Assembly (NCBI GenBank): GCA_021793175.1
Contig: JAJYTH010000037.1
Location: 1 to 32,658 of the forward strand
Direction of reading: 5' to 3'
Source: Actinomycetes bacterium
GTDB lineage: Bacteria; Actinomycetota; Actinomycetes; Mycobacteriales; Pseudonocardiaceae
DNA: 32,658 bases
Every line of letters begins with the position of its first letter. Within the stretch, counting starts at the first letter, position 1. The translations under genes and the position numbers were made by a program. Of the stretch, positions 1 to 7,800 are shown piece after piece. Below the pieces are notes generated by a model. The model made no database searches. It was not told the origin of the DNA and saw only the letters and a list, made by a program, of their open reading frames with translations.

Positions 1-1294
1 CCCGATAGGCCACATACCCGCAGGTCAGGGCCGCGACGAGCGCAACGGCGCCCCCGATGTAGAACGGGGAACGCCCACCGAAGGTGTCGGCCATCCACCC
101 CGTCATCGGACCACCGACGGGGTTGCCGCCCATCAGGACCAGCACGTACAGCCCCATCACGCGGCCTCGCATCTGCGGACTCACCGTCGTCTGCACGAGC
201 GCATTGGCCGTGTTGAGGAACGTGATCGTGGCGAAGCCCAGCGGTATGAGAGCCACTCCGAACAGCGCGTACGTGGGCATGAAGGCGCCGACGAACTCGA
301 TCAGCCCCAGAGCCACCGCCGACACCAGCAACACACGCAGACTCGGCCCGCCCCGACTCCCCCGCCGCGCGGAGAGCAACGCGCCGGTGAAGGTCCCCAC
401 GGCGAGCATCGTCGAGAGCATCCCGTAGCCGTCGGCCTCGGTGCCGAAGACGTTGGCCGCCACGATGGCGAGCGAGGTGAAGAACGTGATGCCGAACGTG
501 CTGACGAAGAACACGAGCACCATCACGGTCACCAGATCGGGCCTGCTGCGCACGTAACGCAGCCCCTCCCGCAACTGCCCCTTGGCACGGTCGACGGCGG
601 GCGACCGGAACAGCTCGGACGACCTCATCGACGCGAGACCGGCGATGACGGCCACGGTGCTCACGGCGTTGGCGATGAACAACCAACCCATGCCCACGAG
701 CACGATCGCGAACCCGGCGATGGCGGGACCCACGATCCGGGCCAGGTTGAAGATCGACGAGTTCAACGCGACCGCGTTGGCGGTCTGGTCGCGGCCCACC
801 ATCTCGGCCACGAACGCCTGCCGTGTCGGCACCTCCAGCGCGGACAGAGTGCCGAGCACGAAACACAGCAGGTAGACCTGCCACAGTTGCGCCGCGCCGT
901 TCAACACCAGGCCGCCGAGCACGAGGGCCTGCAACGCCATGCCGGACTGGATCGCCATGAGCAGCTTGCGCTTGTCGACACGGTCGGCGAGCACCCCGGC
1001 CCACAGCGACAGCAACAGGGTCGGCAGGAACTGCAACGCGACGGCGATGCCGAGGGCCACCGGATTGTAGCCGCTGAGATCGAACACCAGCCAGTCCTGG
1101 GCGATGCGTTGCATCCAGGTGCCGATGTTGGAGATGATCTGGCCACTGAAGAAGAGGCGATAGTTGCGGACCCGGAGAGAGGCGAACATCCCGCGCGAGC
1201 GTTCGGGCGCGGAGCGTGATCGTGGCGGGCCGGCTTTGTCTGGGACTACGGGTAGTTCGGGTGAGGTATTCGCTGCGCTAGCCGTGCTAGTCAC
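1..1294 (-). CDS. MFS drug/metabolite exporter (3' end outside window)
   Basis: Integral membrane transporter of the major facilitator superfamily, MefA/EntS-like group (MFS_3 type), predicted to export a small molecule by proton antiport. The reading frame is open from a GTG at 1294 to the left edge, about 431 codons, so the C-terminal end is missing. A soluble N-terminus (about 35 residues) is followed by FASLRVRNYRLFFSGQ, the usual entry to TM1 in this group. The loop after TM2 carries LADRVDKRKLL, matching the MFS motif A (G-x-x-x-D-R-x-x-R). Further hydrophobic helices are spread over the rest. A GGGAGG Shine-Dalgarno lies about 12 nt before the GTG; an ATG further upstream (1317) hits a stop after eight codons. 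It lies 32 nt downstream of a MarR gene on the same strand, so probable co-transcription and MarR control. The substrate cannot be told from sequence. Confidence 0.9.
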   Translation of the reverse strand, partial: MTSTASAANTSPELPVVPDKAGPPRSRSAPERSRGMFASLRVRNYRLFFSGQIISNIGTWMQRIAQDWLVFDLSGYNPVALGIAVALQFLPTLLLSLWAGVLADRVDKRKLLMAIQSGMALQALVLGGLVLNGAAQLWQVYLLCFVLGTLSALEVPTRQAFVAEMVGRDQTANAVALNSSIFNLARIVGPAIAGFAIVLVGMGWLFIANAVSTVAVIAGLASMRSSELFRSPAVDRAKGQLREGLRYVRSRPDLVTVMVLVFFVSTFGITFFTSLAIVAANVFGTEADGYGMLSTMLAVGTFTGALLSARRGSRGGPSLRVLLVSAVALGLIEFVGAFMPTYALFGVALIPLGFATITFLNTANALVQTTVSPQMRGRVMGLYVLVLMGGNPVGGPMTGWMADTFGGRSPFYIGGAVALVAALTCGYVAYR

Positions 1295-1326
1295 GCGGTG
1301 GTGTCGCCTCCCGTCATGGATGTCGT

Positions 1327-1761
1327 CTAACTGTGTCTGGCCATGCGTTCGATGATTTCCGCCGCCTCGGAGAGCACGTGACGCTCCCTCTCGGTCAGCT
1401 CGGCCAACCGCTGATCCAGCCACACTTCCCGGCGGGAGATCGTGGCCCGCACGTAGTCCTGCCCTTCCTTGGTCAGGGCGACGATCGCCTGTCTCCCGTC
1501 AGTGGGATGGGGGCTGCGCTCGACGTAGGCGATGCCCTCCAGCGCCGAGATGACTCGCGTCATCGACGGTGGCTGCACTCCCTCTCGGGCGGCCAACTGC
1601 CCGGGTGTCATAGGACCGCATTTGTATAGCGAGGACAAAGCCGAGATCTGAGTCAGTGAGACGTCGTCACTGGCTCGTTGCGCTCGCAGCCTGCGGTTCA
1701 GCCGAACGACCGCCAACCGAAGACGGCTGGCCAGCGATCGTTCATCAGCGGTTTCCGACAC
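1327..1761 (-). CDS. MarR-family transcriptional regulator
   Basis: DNA-binding winged-helix repressor of the MarR family, about 144 residues, the usual length. The core LTQISALSSLYKCGPMTPGQ leads into the recognition helix VQPPSMTRVISALE and the wing with SPHPTDGRQ (the conserved D-x-R of the MarR wing). Flanking helices would form the dimer interface. The start is ambiguous. GTG at 1761 (protein beginning VSETADER) lies 6 nt behind a TATGCT -10-like box and would be a leaderless start. A GTG at 1779, six codons upstream, has a weak AGGA ribosome site. The gene is followed after 32 nt by the MFS exporter, a typical ligand-responsive efflux arrangement in which MarR represses both genes. The ligand is unknown. 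From memory it corresponds to the M. tuberculosis Rv0880 family. Confidence 0.92.
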   Translation of the reverse strand: MSETADERSLASRLRLAVVRLNRRLRAQRASDDVSLTQISALSSLYKCGPMTPGQLAAREGVQPPSMTRVISALEGIAYVERSPHPTDGRQAIVALTKEGQDYVRATISRREVWLDQRLAELTERERHVLSEAAEIIERMARHS

Positions 1762-1767
1762 ATCCTT

Positions 1768-1773
1768 AGCATA
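1768..1773 (-). promoter_or_regulatory. Putative -10 box of leaderless marR transcript
   Basis: TATGCT on the minus strand fits the actinobacterial TANNNT -10 pattern and lies 6 nt before the GTG at 1761. No convincing -35 hexamer is visible. It recurs in the same geometry before several other genes here. Confidence 0.4.
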
Positions 1774-2000
1774 CCTCACGATTACTCTTTCCTACGCTCT
1801 CAGCGATGAGACGGCCGTCATGATCGCAGGCAGGAGGGCTCCCCGGCGGCTACATCCGCCGCGCCGCCGTTCCCACGTCCGCGGTGATCGACGAGACGGG
1901 TGTCATACGTCCGATCCCACACCGAGGAGCCCAAAGCCTGTCTACACTTCGGATCCGAACGGTCTCGCACGGTGGACAACGACACGGATGGGGGCAAGCC

Positions 2001-2315
2001 GTGACCGAATTGAAGGACCTGGACCTCAGCAGCGGCGGTGCTACGGGGAAGCCGGGCGGGGCCTCCGGCTCGATATGGGACGGGCTGTTCGGAGCGAACG
2101 GTTCGTTGGGCACCGGCTCGATGGAGCAGGCCAAGAAGTCGGCGGGCGCACTGGTCGAGTCGGCCAAGAACGGCGGATTCACGGTCACCAAGGAGAGCGC
2201 GGAGCACCTACTCAAGGCGCTGCGAAACAGTTTGAAGGACATCGAGGAAGCAGAGGCCACGCTCCGGAACTTCGAGCAGGAACAAAACTCGGAGACCATG
2301 ACTACGGTCAGCTAG
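2001..2315 (+). CDS. Small hydrophilic protein, truncated by in-frame TAG
   Basis: A 104-residue product from GTG 2001 (weak G-rich ribosome site, gggggcaagcc) to TAG 2313-2315. The N-terminal third is Gly/Ser-rich, followed by SIWDGLFGANGSLG and a helical region (SMEQAKKSAGALVESA, then GFTVTKESAEHLLKALRNSL). No signal peptide or membrane helix is visible. I recall similar proteins of about 160 residues directly upstream of DUF3558 lipoproteins in Pseudonocardiaceae, with no assigned function. The frame stays open for 58 more sense codons after the TAG, encoding more amphipathic helix, up to three bases before the lipoprotein ATG. The ancestral gene was therefore probably 2001-2492, and this is its N-terminal part. 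An upstream in-frame start at 1884 is unlikely because the added residues look like non-coding translation. Confidence 0.65.
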   Translation: MTELKDLDLSSGGATGKPGGASGSIWDGLFGANGSLGTGSMEQAKKSAGALVESAKNGGFTVTKESAEHLLKALRNSLKDIEEAEATLRNFEQEQNSETMTTVS

Positions 2316-2492
2316 CTCGTAGCCCAGTACCAATACGACGCCGCCAACGGGCCGGGCTCTGCGAAGAAATCGATCGAAGAACTGAGGATAGTACTGCAGC
2401 TGAGCATCGAAGCTCTCTTACGCGCCTCCGATCAGTACGAGGAACATGAAGCCGAAGTACAGGACGCGTTGCGGCGCATGGCACAGGATTGA
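2316..2492 (+). pseudogene. C-terminal remnant of the amber-split gene at 2001
   Basis: Immediately after the TAG at 2313-2315 the same frame reads LVAQYQYDAANGPGSAKKSI and then about 38 more residues rich in Glu, Leu, Ala and Gln (IEELRIVLQLSIEALL, then QYEEHEAEVQDALRRMAQD), ending at TGA 2490-2492. This has the composition of a helical coiled-coil-like protein tail and not of a random 3' flank. The stop sits 3 nt before the DUF3558 ATG, the spacing expected of an operonic neighbour. There is no good internal start, so it is probably not translated alone. A single substitution (for example AAG or CAG to TAG) would explain the break. A sequencing error or real read-through cannot be excluded. 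Confidence 0.6.
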
Positions 2493-2495
2493 TCG

Positions 2496-3086
2496 ATGCG
2501 AACAAGAGAGCGAACGTTACGACCGTGCCTCGCACTCACAGCAGCGGGCCTCCTGCTGAGTCTCGCCGCCTGCTCAGGTGAGACCACAGGACAACCGCAC
2601 GCACAGACAAACGCTCCGACTTCCGGTGTTGAGGCGGCACCGCCCAGCACGAACGAGGCCGGAGACGCCCTGAGCCTCTCTATCGCCCCCTGCAGCCTGC
2701 TCTCCACAGACGATCTCGCGGAGCTCGGAACCTTCGAGGACGGCAAGCGGGTGAAGATGCCGGACTCACGGACCTGTCGTTGGCAGTTACCACCGACCAT
2801 GGAGAACAACTACGAGGGAATCGTCGTCGACCTCGATGTCCGAGATCAGCAGAGCGTGGAGTCGATGAACCCGGCCGGAGGCGGAGAAGTAACGACGGCC
2901 GAGGTCAACGCACGCCCCACTGCGGTAGCACCGGACCCCTCGGGAACGAACTGCACGATAGGCATGAAGGTCGACGACAGCTCACGGATCGACGTCGGCA
3001 TCGTGGGGCCGGACGGCCTCACCTGCGACATCGCCAGCACCATCGCCTACCTCGTCGAGCCGCGCCTGCCTGAGTTGCCGTCCTGA
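2496..3086 (+). CDS. DUF3558 lipoprotein
   Basis: Exported lipoprotein of 196 residues. The N-terminus has a basic segment (MRTRERTLRP), a hydrophobic core and the lipobox LAAC at about residues 23-26, so cleavage and lipidation at Cys26 are expected. A Ser/Thr/Pro-rich linker follows. The mature domain opens with APCSLLSTDDLAELG and includes TCRW, the pattern I associate with DUF3558 (PF12079), found in actinobacterial lipoproteins of unknown function. Further Cys residues (SGTNCTIGM, GLTCDIA) could pair in disulphides outside the cell. A CAGGA ribosome site lies about 8 nt before the ATG. It directly follows the amber-split gene and is probably co-transcribed with it; the two often travel together, suggesting a shared envelope role. 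It ends at a strong terminator hairpin facing the purine permease. Confidence 0.85.
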   Translation: MRTRERTLRPCLALTAAGLLLSLAACSGETTGQPHAQTNAPTSGVEAAPPSTNEAGDALSLSIAPCSLLSTDDLAELGTFEDGKRVKMPDSRTCRWQLPPTMENNYEGIVVDLDVRDQQSVESMNPAGGGEVTTAEVNARPTAVAPDPSGTNCTIGMKVDDSSRIDVGIVGPDGLTCDIASTIAYLVEPRLPELPS

Positions 3087-3091
3087 CCCGC

Positions 3092-3135
3092 CGGGTGTGC
3101 TCGGCACCTGCCCATGCCGACGTCGAGCACACCCG
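3092..3135. terminator. Bidirectional terminator hairpin, 12-bp stem
   Basis: CGGGTGTGCTCG at 3092-3103 is perfectly complementary to 3124-3135, with a 20-nt loop. It sits exactly between two convergent genes (DUF3558 lipoprotein and purine permease). There is no U-tract on either strand, as is common in high-GC actinobacteria. Confidence 0.75.
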
Positions 3136-3139
3136 AGGA

Positions 3140-4606
3140 TCAACCCAGCACCTGTTGGATCGGCTCGATCGCGAAGTACACCACGAACGACAGCGACACG
3201 ATCCACATCAGCGGGTGCACCTGTCGCGCCTTGCCGGTGACGGCCTGGATGAGCACGTAGGTGACGAAGCCCGCGCCGATGCCGTTGGCGATCGAATACG
3301 TGAACGGCATGACGACGATGGTCAAAAACGCGGGCAGCGCCACCGCGAAGTCCTTGAAGTCGATCTCGGTGATCTGCCGCACCATCATCGCGCCCACGAC
3401 GACCAACGCGGGTGCCGCCGCCTCGATCGGCACCACCTGGTACAGCGGGGTGAAGAACATGGCCGCGATGAACAGCAACCCGGTGACGACGTTGGCCAGG
3501 CCGGTGCGCGCGCCTTCCCCGATGCCCGCGGCCGATTCCACGAACACCGTGTTGGAGCTCGACGAGGCCACACCACCGGCGACGGCACCCACCGAGTCGA
3601 CGAACAGGCCCTTGCCGACGTTGGGCAGACGCCCCTCCTTGTCCGCCAGCTTGGCCTCCTGGCCGAGGCCGGTCATGGTGCCGATGGTGTCGAAGAAGTC
3701 GGTGAGCACGAGGGTGAACACCAAAAGCGCCGCCGTCAGCGCCGGGATCTGCACCCACGCGTCGAAGTTGAAAGCGCCCACCAAAGACAGATCGGGCAGA
3801 CTGAAGACCGAGTCGGGCAAGGCCGGGTAACCGAGGTTCCAGCCCTTGGGGTCGACCCCGAGGGACGGCCCCACCTTGACGATGGCCTCGACGATGATCG
3901 ACAGCGCCGTGCCGAACAGGATGCCGAGCAGGATCGCGCCCTTGACGTTCCTGGCCACGAGGATGCCCATGACCACGAGCGTCACCACGAACACCATCGT
4001 GGGCCACGAGGCGATCGACCCGTCGATGCCCAACTGAACGGGCACCGTCGTGCCCGCCGCGTCCGGGACACGCCGCACGAACCCGGCGTCGACCAGCCCC
4101 ACGATGGCGATGAACAACCCGATGCCCACGGCGATGCTCGCCTTGAGTGGCTGCGGCACCGCGTTGAACACCATCGTGCGCACCCCGGTGACCACCAGCA
4201 GCAGCACCACGATGCCGTTGACCACCACGAGCCCCATGGCCGCGGGCCAGGTCATCTGCGGGGCGATCGACACCGCGACGAGGGTGTTGATCCCCAGACC
4301 GGCCGCGATCGCGAACGGGAAGTTCGCGACAACACCCATCAGGATGGTCATCACACCCGCGACCAGGGCGGTGACGGCCGTGACCTGGTCGACGGGCAGG
4401 ATCGCCCCGGTCATGTCCTTGGCCGCGCTCGGGTCATCCGCGGAGTAGCTACCGAGGATGAGCGGATTGAGCACGATGATGTAGGCCATGGTCACGAACG
4501 TGACCAGGCCACCGCGCATTTCGCGGCCGACGGTCGAACCTCGCTCACTGATCCGGAAGAATCGATCGAGCCGCGACCGCTGTTCTCGCGCGGTCACATC
4601 TGACAT
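3140..4606 (-). CDS. NCS2-family purine (adenine/guanine/hypoxanthine) permease
   Basis: Inner-membrane nucleobase:cation symporter of the AzgA-like branch of NCS2, 488 residues, normal length for the family. It probably takes up adenine, guanine or hypoxanthine with protons. The start MSDVTAREQRSRLDRFFRIS leads into GGLVTFVTMAYIIVLNPLIL, the characteristic first helix. The substrate-site motif SSNTVFVESAAGIGEGARTG is present in the middle, as in PbuG and AzgA homologues. A dozen or more hydrophobic segments follow, and the protein ends near YFAIEPIQQVLG. An AGGTGAG ribosome site precedes the ATG at 4606. It is a single-gene unit, convergent with the lipoprotein and divergent from the DUF2530 gene with about 45 nt between. 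No purine riboswitch is visible in that short gap. Exact substrate preference is inferred from the family only. Confidence 0.9.
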   Translation of the reverse strand: MSDVTAREQRSRLDRFFRISERGSTVGREMRGGLVTFVTMAYIIVLNPLILGSYSADDPSAAKDMTGAILPVDQVTAVTALVAGVMTILMGVVANFPFAIAAGLGINTLVAVSIAPQMTWPAAMGLVVVNGIVVLLLVVTGVRTMVFNAVPQPLKASIAVGIGLFIAIVGLVDAGFVRRVPDAAGTTVPVQLGIDGSIASWPTMVFVVTLVVMGILVARNVKGAILLGILFGTALSIIVEAIVKVGPSLGVDPKGWNLGYPALPDSVFSLPDLSLVGAFNFDAWVQIPALTAALLVFTLVLTDFFDTIGTMTGLGQEAKLADKEGRLPNVGKGLFVDSVGAVAGGVASSSSNTVFVESAAGIGEGARTGLANVVTGLLFIAAMFFTPLYQVVPIEAAAPALVVVGAMMVRQITEIDFKDFAVALPAFLTIVVMPFTYSIANGIGAGFVTYVLIQAVTGKARQVHPLMWIVSLSFVVYFAIEPIQQVLG

Positions 4607-4638
4607 CGCTCACCTGCCTTGTTCATTCGCGGCAGCGG

Positions 4639-4644
4639 TAGCCT
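4639..4644 (+). promoter_or_regulatory. Putative -10 box of leaderless DUF2530 transcript
   Basis: TAGCCT (TANNNT) is followed by exactly 7 nt and then the GTG at 4652, which would place the transcription start on or next to the start codon. Confidence 0.45.
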
Positions 4645-4651
4645 GTCCCAC

Positions 4652-4924
4652 GTGGACGAACCGAACAACCCACCGGAGATCGCAGGACGGCTTCGTCCTA
4701 CTCCTGAACTGCCGACATCTGTGGTCAGCCTTTGGATTCCCGTGACCGGAGGCACTGCGGCCTGGCTGATCGCCTTCGTCGTGCTGTTGGTCACCGGCGT
4801 CCACGGCGTGTGGCTGTGGACGACTCTCGCGGGGGTCGGGCTCGGCCTTGTGGGCATGGCAATCATGGTGTGGCAGCGAGCCGCGTCCCGCAGAGGGTCG
4901 CGTTTTGCACAACGAAACCTTTAA
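4652..4924 (+). CDS. DUF2530 small membrane protein
   Basis: A 90-residue protein with two predicted membrane helices. The first is around residues 32-50 (TAAWLIAFVVLLVTGVHG); the second, around 55-75, is the segment containing TLAGVGLGLVGMAIMVW. The short soluble N-terminus contains the proline-rich PEIAGRLRPTPELP, and the C-terminus is basic. This matches DUF2530 (PF10745), an uncharacterised actinobacterial family. The start is set at GTG 4652 because it follows a TANNNT box by 7 nt; a TTG at 4619 in the same frame would add 11 residues without a ribosome site. The gene is divergent from the purine permease and convergent with the Hsp90-like ATPase. Function is unknown. From memory the equivalent mycobacterial gene (Rv0879c region) also neighbours MarR and MFS genes. 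Confidence 0.75.
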   Translation: MDEPNNPPEIAGRLRPTPELPTSVVSLWIPVTGGTAAWLIAFVVLLVTGVHGVWLWTTLAGVGLGLVGMAIMVWQRAASRRGSRFAQRNL

Positions 4925-4927
4925 CAC

Positions 4928-4944
4928 ACTCACTGAATGTGAGT
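4928..4944. terminator. Small hairpin between convergent genes
   Basis: ACTCAC at 4928-4933 pairs with GTGAGT at 4939-4944 around a 5-nt loop, just after the DUF2530 stop and before the end of the Hsp90-like gene. The stem is only 6 bp, so termination activity is doubtful. Confidence 0.35.
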
Positions 4945-4962
4945 ACACGTGGACCATTCGCA

Positions 4963-7800
4963 TCAACCCAGCGCAACGCGGGGATCCGGGTCGTCGAGCA
5001 ACCGCTCGACGAACACCCGATCGGCCCACCGGTCCGCGGCCCACGCGAAGGCGCGGGCGAGGCCGTCCGGGGAATCGGCGGCATGCAGGTCACCGTCGTT
5101 CCACCACGGCACGGCGACGTCCGCCACGCTCAGTTCCTCGTGAATCACGACACCGCCGTCCGGCACGGTGACGCCCAACAGGTCGGCGACCTCCACGATC
5201 GCGGGTAGGTCGGTCCACGCGACGAACTCGCCCTCGTCGTCGACCGTCGCGGTGGTCTCGTCCGTGGCCAACGGCAGGTCGAGCACATCGGCGAGCGCGG
5301 GCGCGTCGGCGAAATCCACGGCGGCGACGAGCCGGTCGAGCGGCCACAGCGCGAGTAACCACGGCGCGTCGAGCACCACAGCGTCGAAGGCGTCGCACAC
5401 CGTGCCGGCGAGGGTGCGCACCCGCTCCGGTGGCTCCACGTCGTCGGGCACCAGGCGGGACAGGGCGCTGTGGGCGCGCAACACGAGCCCGGGTGGCACG
5501 GTCCGGTTCTCGTCGCCGAGCCGCGCGCACACCAGCTCGGCGTCGTCGGCGTCGCCGACGGTGAGCTCGGAACGCACCCCGATCAGTGCCAGCAGCTCGT
5601 CGCTCAGACCCACATCGGGCACGGGGTCGAACAGGCCGGCCAGCTCACCGGCGGAAGGCAGTCGCCACTGCCTCGGCGGCCTGCCCGCCAACAGGGCGTT
5701 GACGGCCAACCAGTCCCGCACCCGGCCGTCCGGCGCGGTGAGCGCACGCCACGTGTCGGGCTCGGCGGACAACAGGCGCACGGCGCGGGGCCACGCGTCG
5801 TCCGCCACGAGGTCGAGGTCCGGGATGGACGGTTCGGCGCTGTCCGGGTCGGCCGGGTCGAGTTCGTCGTCACCGAGGACGACGAAGCCGTCCCGCACCC
5901 CGACCGCCACGAGTGTCTCCCGGTCCCACCGGTCCGCGACCTCGGCCGACAGCACGTCGAGAGGCGCGTCGTCGCCGACGGCATCGGGGTGCAGCACGTC
6001 GAGGATCGCGGCGTCGGGCAGGACCGACTCGTCCGCGCGGCGCCAGCCCGACTCCGTGGGCAACGCCAACGCGCCGAGTTCGGCGTCCCGCACGGTCCCC
6101 ACCACCGACACCCACGACAGCACGGCGTCGATCAGCGGCTCGACGTCCAGTCCGGCGAGGGCGTTGTCGACGCTCCGTCCGACGGCGTCGACCACGGCGG
6201 GTGCGCGCAACAGCTCGGCGGGCCCCGCGCTCGTCGCTCCGAGCCGTTGGAGCAACGGGTGCCCGGCGTCGGGATGCACCACGTGCAGCCCCGGCACGTC
6301 GAGGGCGGCGACGTCACCCGCAACGTCGTCGGCCAGCAACACCCCGCGCGCACCCGGCACGGTGCGGCCGTCGGCGAGCGGGACCGGCACCGCACCCAGT
6401 TCGTCGAGGTCCACCTCGGCGCGTTCCACGGCCGCGAGCAACTCGGCGTAGACCGCCCGCCACCACGACGCGGCGCGGTCGATGCCGGTCAGGCTCTCCA
6501 CCAGCTCGGCGACACCGAGCGGCCGCACCTGCACGGCTCCCGCGGTCCGCGCGGCCTCACGACCGCACAGCGGCGCGGCCACCAGTTCGGGCACCACGTC
6601 GGCCACCAACTCGACCAGCCGGGGTGAGTCCACATCGAGCACTCGCGCACCGCGGCCCGGCAACTCGCCCGACACAGCCGACGGCAACCACGCGTCGTCG
6701 GCCAGCCGCGCGGTGACGAGGTCGCGAAGAAGCCCGTCGACGTCCGAGAGCGGGAACCCGGGCCGCGGCACGAGAGCGAGCCGGTAGCGGGCGGGCAGCC
6801 GCCGCACGAGCCCGGGATAGGCCTCGGCCGCGTCCTGAAGAGCCCGCACCACGTCCGGTGAATCGGCCGAGGCCAACACCCGACGTCGCGAGGGCTCCGT
6901 CGGCACCGACGTGCTCAACAACCGCGCGGGCAGCGACAACCGCTCGTCGGTGGGAGTCGGCGCGTGCAGCACGTCGGCACCGAGCGGCTGGGGAACGCCC
7001 TCGTCGGTGACCGGTATCGCCCACACGCACCCTTCGCCGTGGTGGGTGAGCCAGCGGGTCCACCCGTCGTCGGGTGCGGTGAGCACCACCTCGTCGCCGT
7101 CCGTCCGCCGGGCCCAACAACGACCCTCGACCTCCACCTCGACCAGCCACGGCAGCACCAGCAGCACATCGGCCACCTCGGCCTCGATCCGCTCCAGCAC
7201 CTCACGCGGATCCACCCGCAACGGCAGGCGCACCTCGGTATCGAAGCCGTCCGGCACCGGCGGCTCGTCGTCGGGCAGCGGCCACGGCAACCGCAGGACG
7301 GGGACCTCGTCCGCCTCCCACACCCGCCGAGTGCGGGTCGCGGAGAACGCCACCCCACCGGTTCGGGAGACCACACGAGGCTCGCTGGTCAAGGACAGTA
7401 CGGCGGCGAACCCGACTCCGAATCTGCCCACGAGGTCCCGCGAGTCGGTGGCTTCCTCCCCGCTCCCCGCGCCGGCTCCGCCCGGTCCGCCGTCCTTACC
7501 CGACGCCCGCAGTGACGCGAGCGCCTCCACACCACGCTGGTCGAGTGGCGCTCCCGTGTTGGCCACGCGCAGCTCACCGTCGACCACGCGAACGCGCATC
7601 CGGCCCGGCTCGCCCGCGAGTGCCGCGGCGTCCGCCGCGTTCTGTGCGAGCTCGACGAACACGCGGTCTCGGTAGGCGCCGAGCAACAGGTCACGCTCGG
7701 CTCGGGTGTCCTCGGTGAACCGGGTCGGCGAGTCCCACCAGGACCGCAGCACCGCCTGTCTGAGTTCGTCGGTCGACAGCGACGTTCCGGGCCCGGTCAC
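4963..7800 (-). CDS. Sacsin/Hsp90-like GHKL ATPase protein, 945 aa
   Basis: Large soluble protein whose N-terminal 200 residues form a Bergerat-fold (GHKL) ATP site related to Hsp90 and the sacsin repeat. The N-box is ELAQNAADA (Glu50, Asn54, Asp57), the G1-like box is VANTGAPL (about 79-86) and the G2-like box is GRFGVGFAAVL (125-135). In the G1 box the Asp that contacts adenine in Hsp90 is replaced by Asn81, as I recall for sacsin-type domains. A Gly-rich loop (about 101-114) sits where the ATP lid would be. The remaining 700 residues are Asp/Val/Leu-rich without a domain I recognise; no Hsp90 middle domain motif was seen. The GTG start at 7800 overlaps the DUF3027 stop (GTGA), so the two are translationally coupled. 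A chaperone-like role is inferred and the client is unknown. Confidence 0.8.
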   Translation of the reverse strand: MTGPGTSLSTDELRQAVLRSWWDSPTRFTEDTRAERDLLLGAYRDRVFVELAQNAADAAALAGEPGRMRVRVVDGELRVANTGAPLDQRGVEALASLRASGKDGGPGGAGAGSGEEATDSRDLVGRFGVGFAAVLSLTSEPRVVSRTGGVAFSATRTRRVWEADEVPVLRLPWPLPDDEPPVPDGFDTEVRLPLRVDPREVLERIEAEVADVLLVLPWLVEVEVEGRCWARRTDGDEVVLTAPDDGWTRWLTHHGEGCVWAIPVTDEGVPQPLGADVLHAPTPTDERLSLPARLLSTSVPTEPSRRRVLASADSPDVVRALQDAAEAYPGLVRRLPARYRLALVPRPGFPLSDVDGLLRDLVTARLADDAWLPSAVSGELPGRGARVLDVDSPRLVELVADVVPELVAAPLCGREAARTAGAVQVRPLGVAELVESLTGIDRAASWWRAVYAELLAAVERAEVDLDELGAVPVPLADGRTVPGARGVLLADDVAGDVAALDVPGLHVVHPDAGHPLLQRLGATSAGPAELLRAPAVVDAVGRSVDNALAGLDVEPLIDAVLSWVSVVGTVRDAELGALALPTESGWRRADESVLPDAAILDVLHPDAVGDDAPLDVLSAEVADRWDRETLVAVGVRDGFVVLGDDELDPADPDSAEPSIPDLDLVADDAWPRAVRLLSAEPDTWRALTAPDGRVRDWLAVNALLAGRPPRQWRLPSAGELAGLFDPVPDVGLSDELLALIGVRSELTVGDADDAELVCARLGDENRTVPPGLVLRAHSALSRLVPDDVEPPERVRTLAGTVCDAFDAVVLDAPWLLALWPLDRLVAAVDFADAPALADVLDLPLATDETTATVDDEGEFVAWTDLPAIVEVADLLGVTVPDGGVVIHEELSVADVAVPWWNDGDLHAADSPDGLARAFAWAADRWADRVFVERLLDDPDPRVALG

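Noticed and set aside
1278..1290. CTAGC-N3-GCTAG dyad as MarR operator
   Set aside because: It lies inside the N-terminal codons of the MFS gene, is very short, and has no second copy near the marR promoter.
2313..2315. Programmed stop-codon read-through or recoding at the amber codon
   Set aside because: The context after the stop (CTCG) is not a known read-through motif and no recoding structure is apparent. Mutation or sequence error is simpler, though not excluded.
3095..4603. A 502-codon open frame antisense to the purine permease
   Set aside because: His/Asp/Arg-rich translation without domains, exactly antisense to a strong NCS2 gene; a GC-rich shadow frame.
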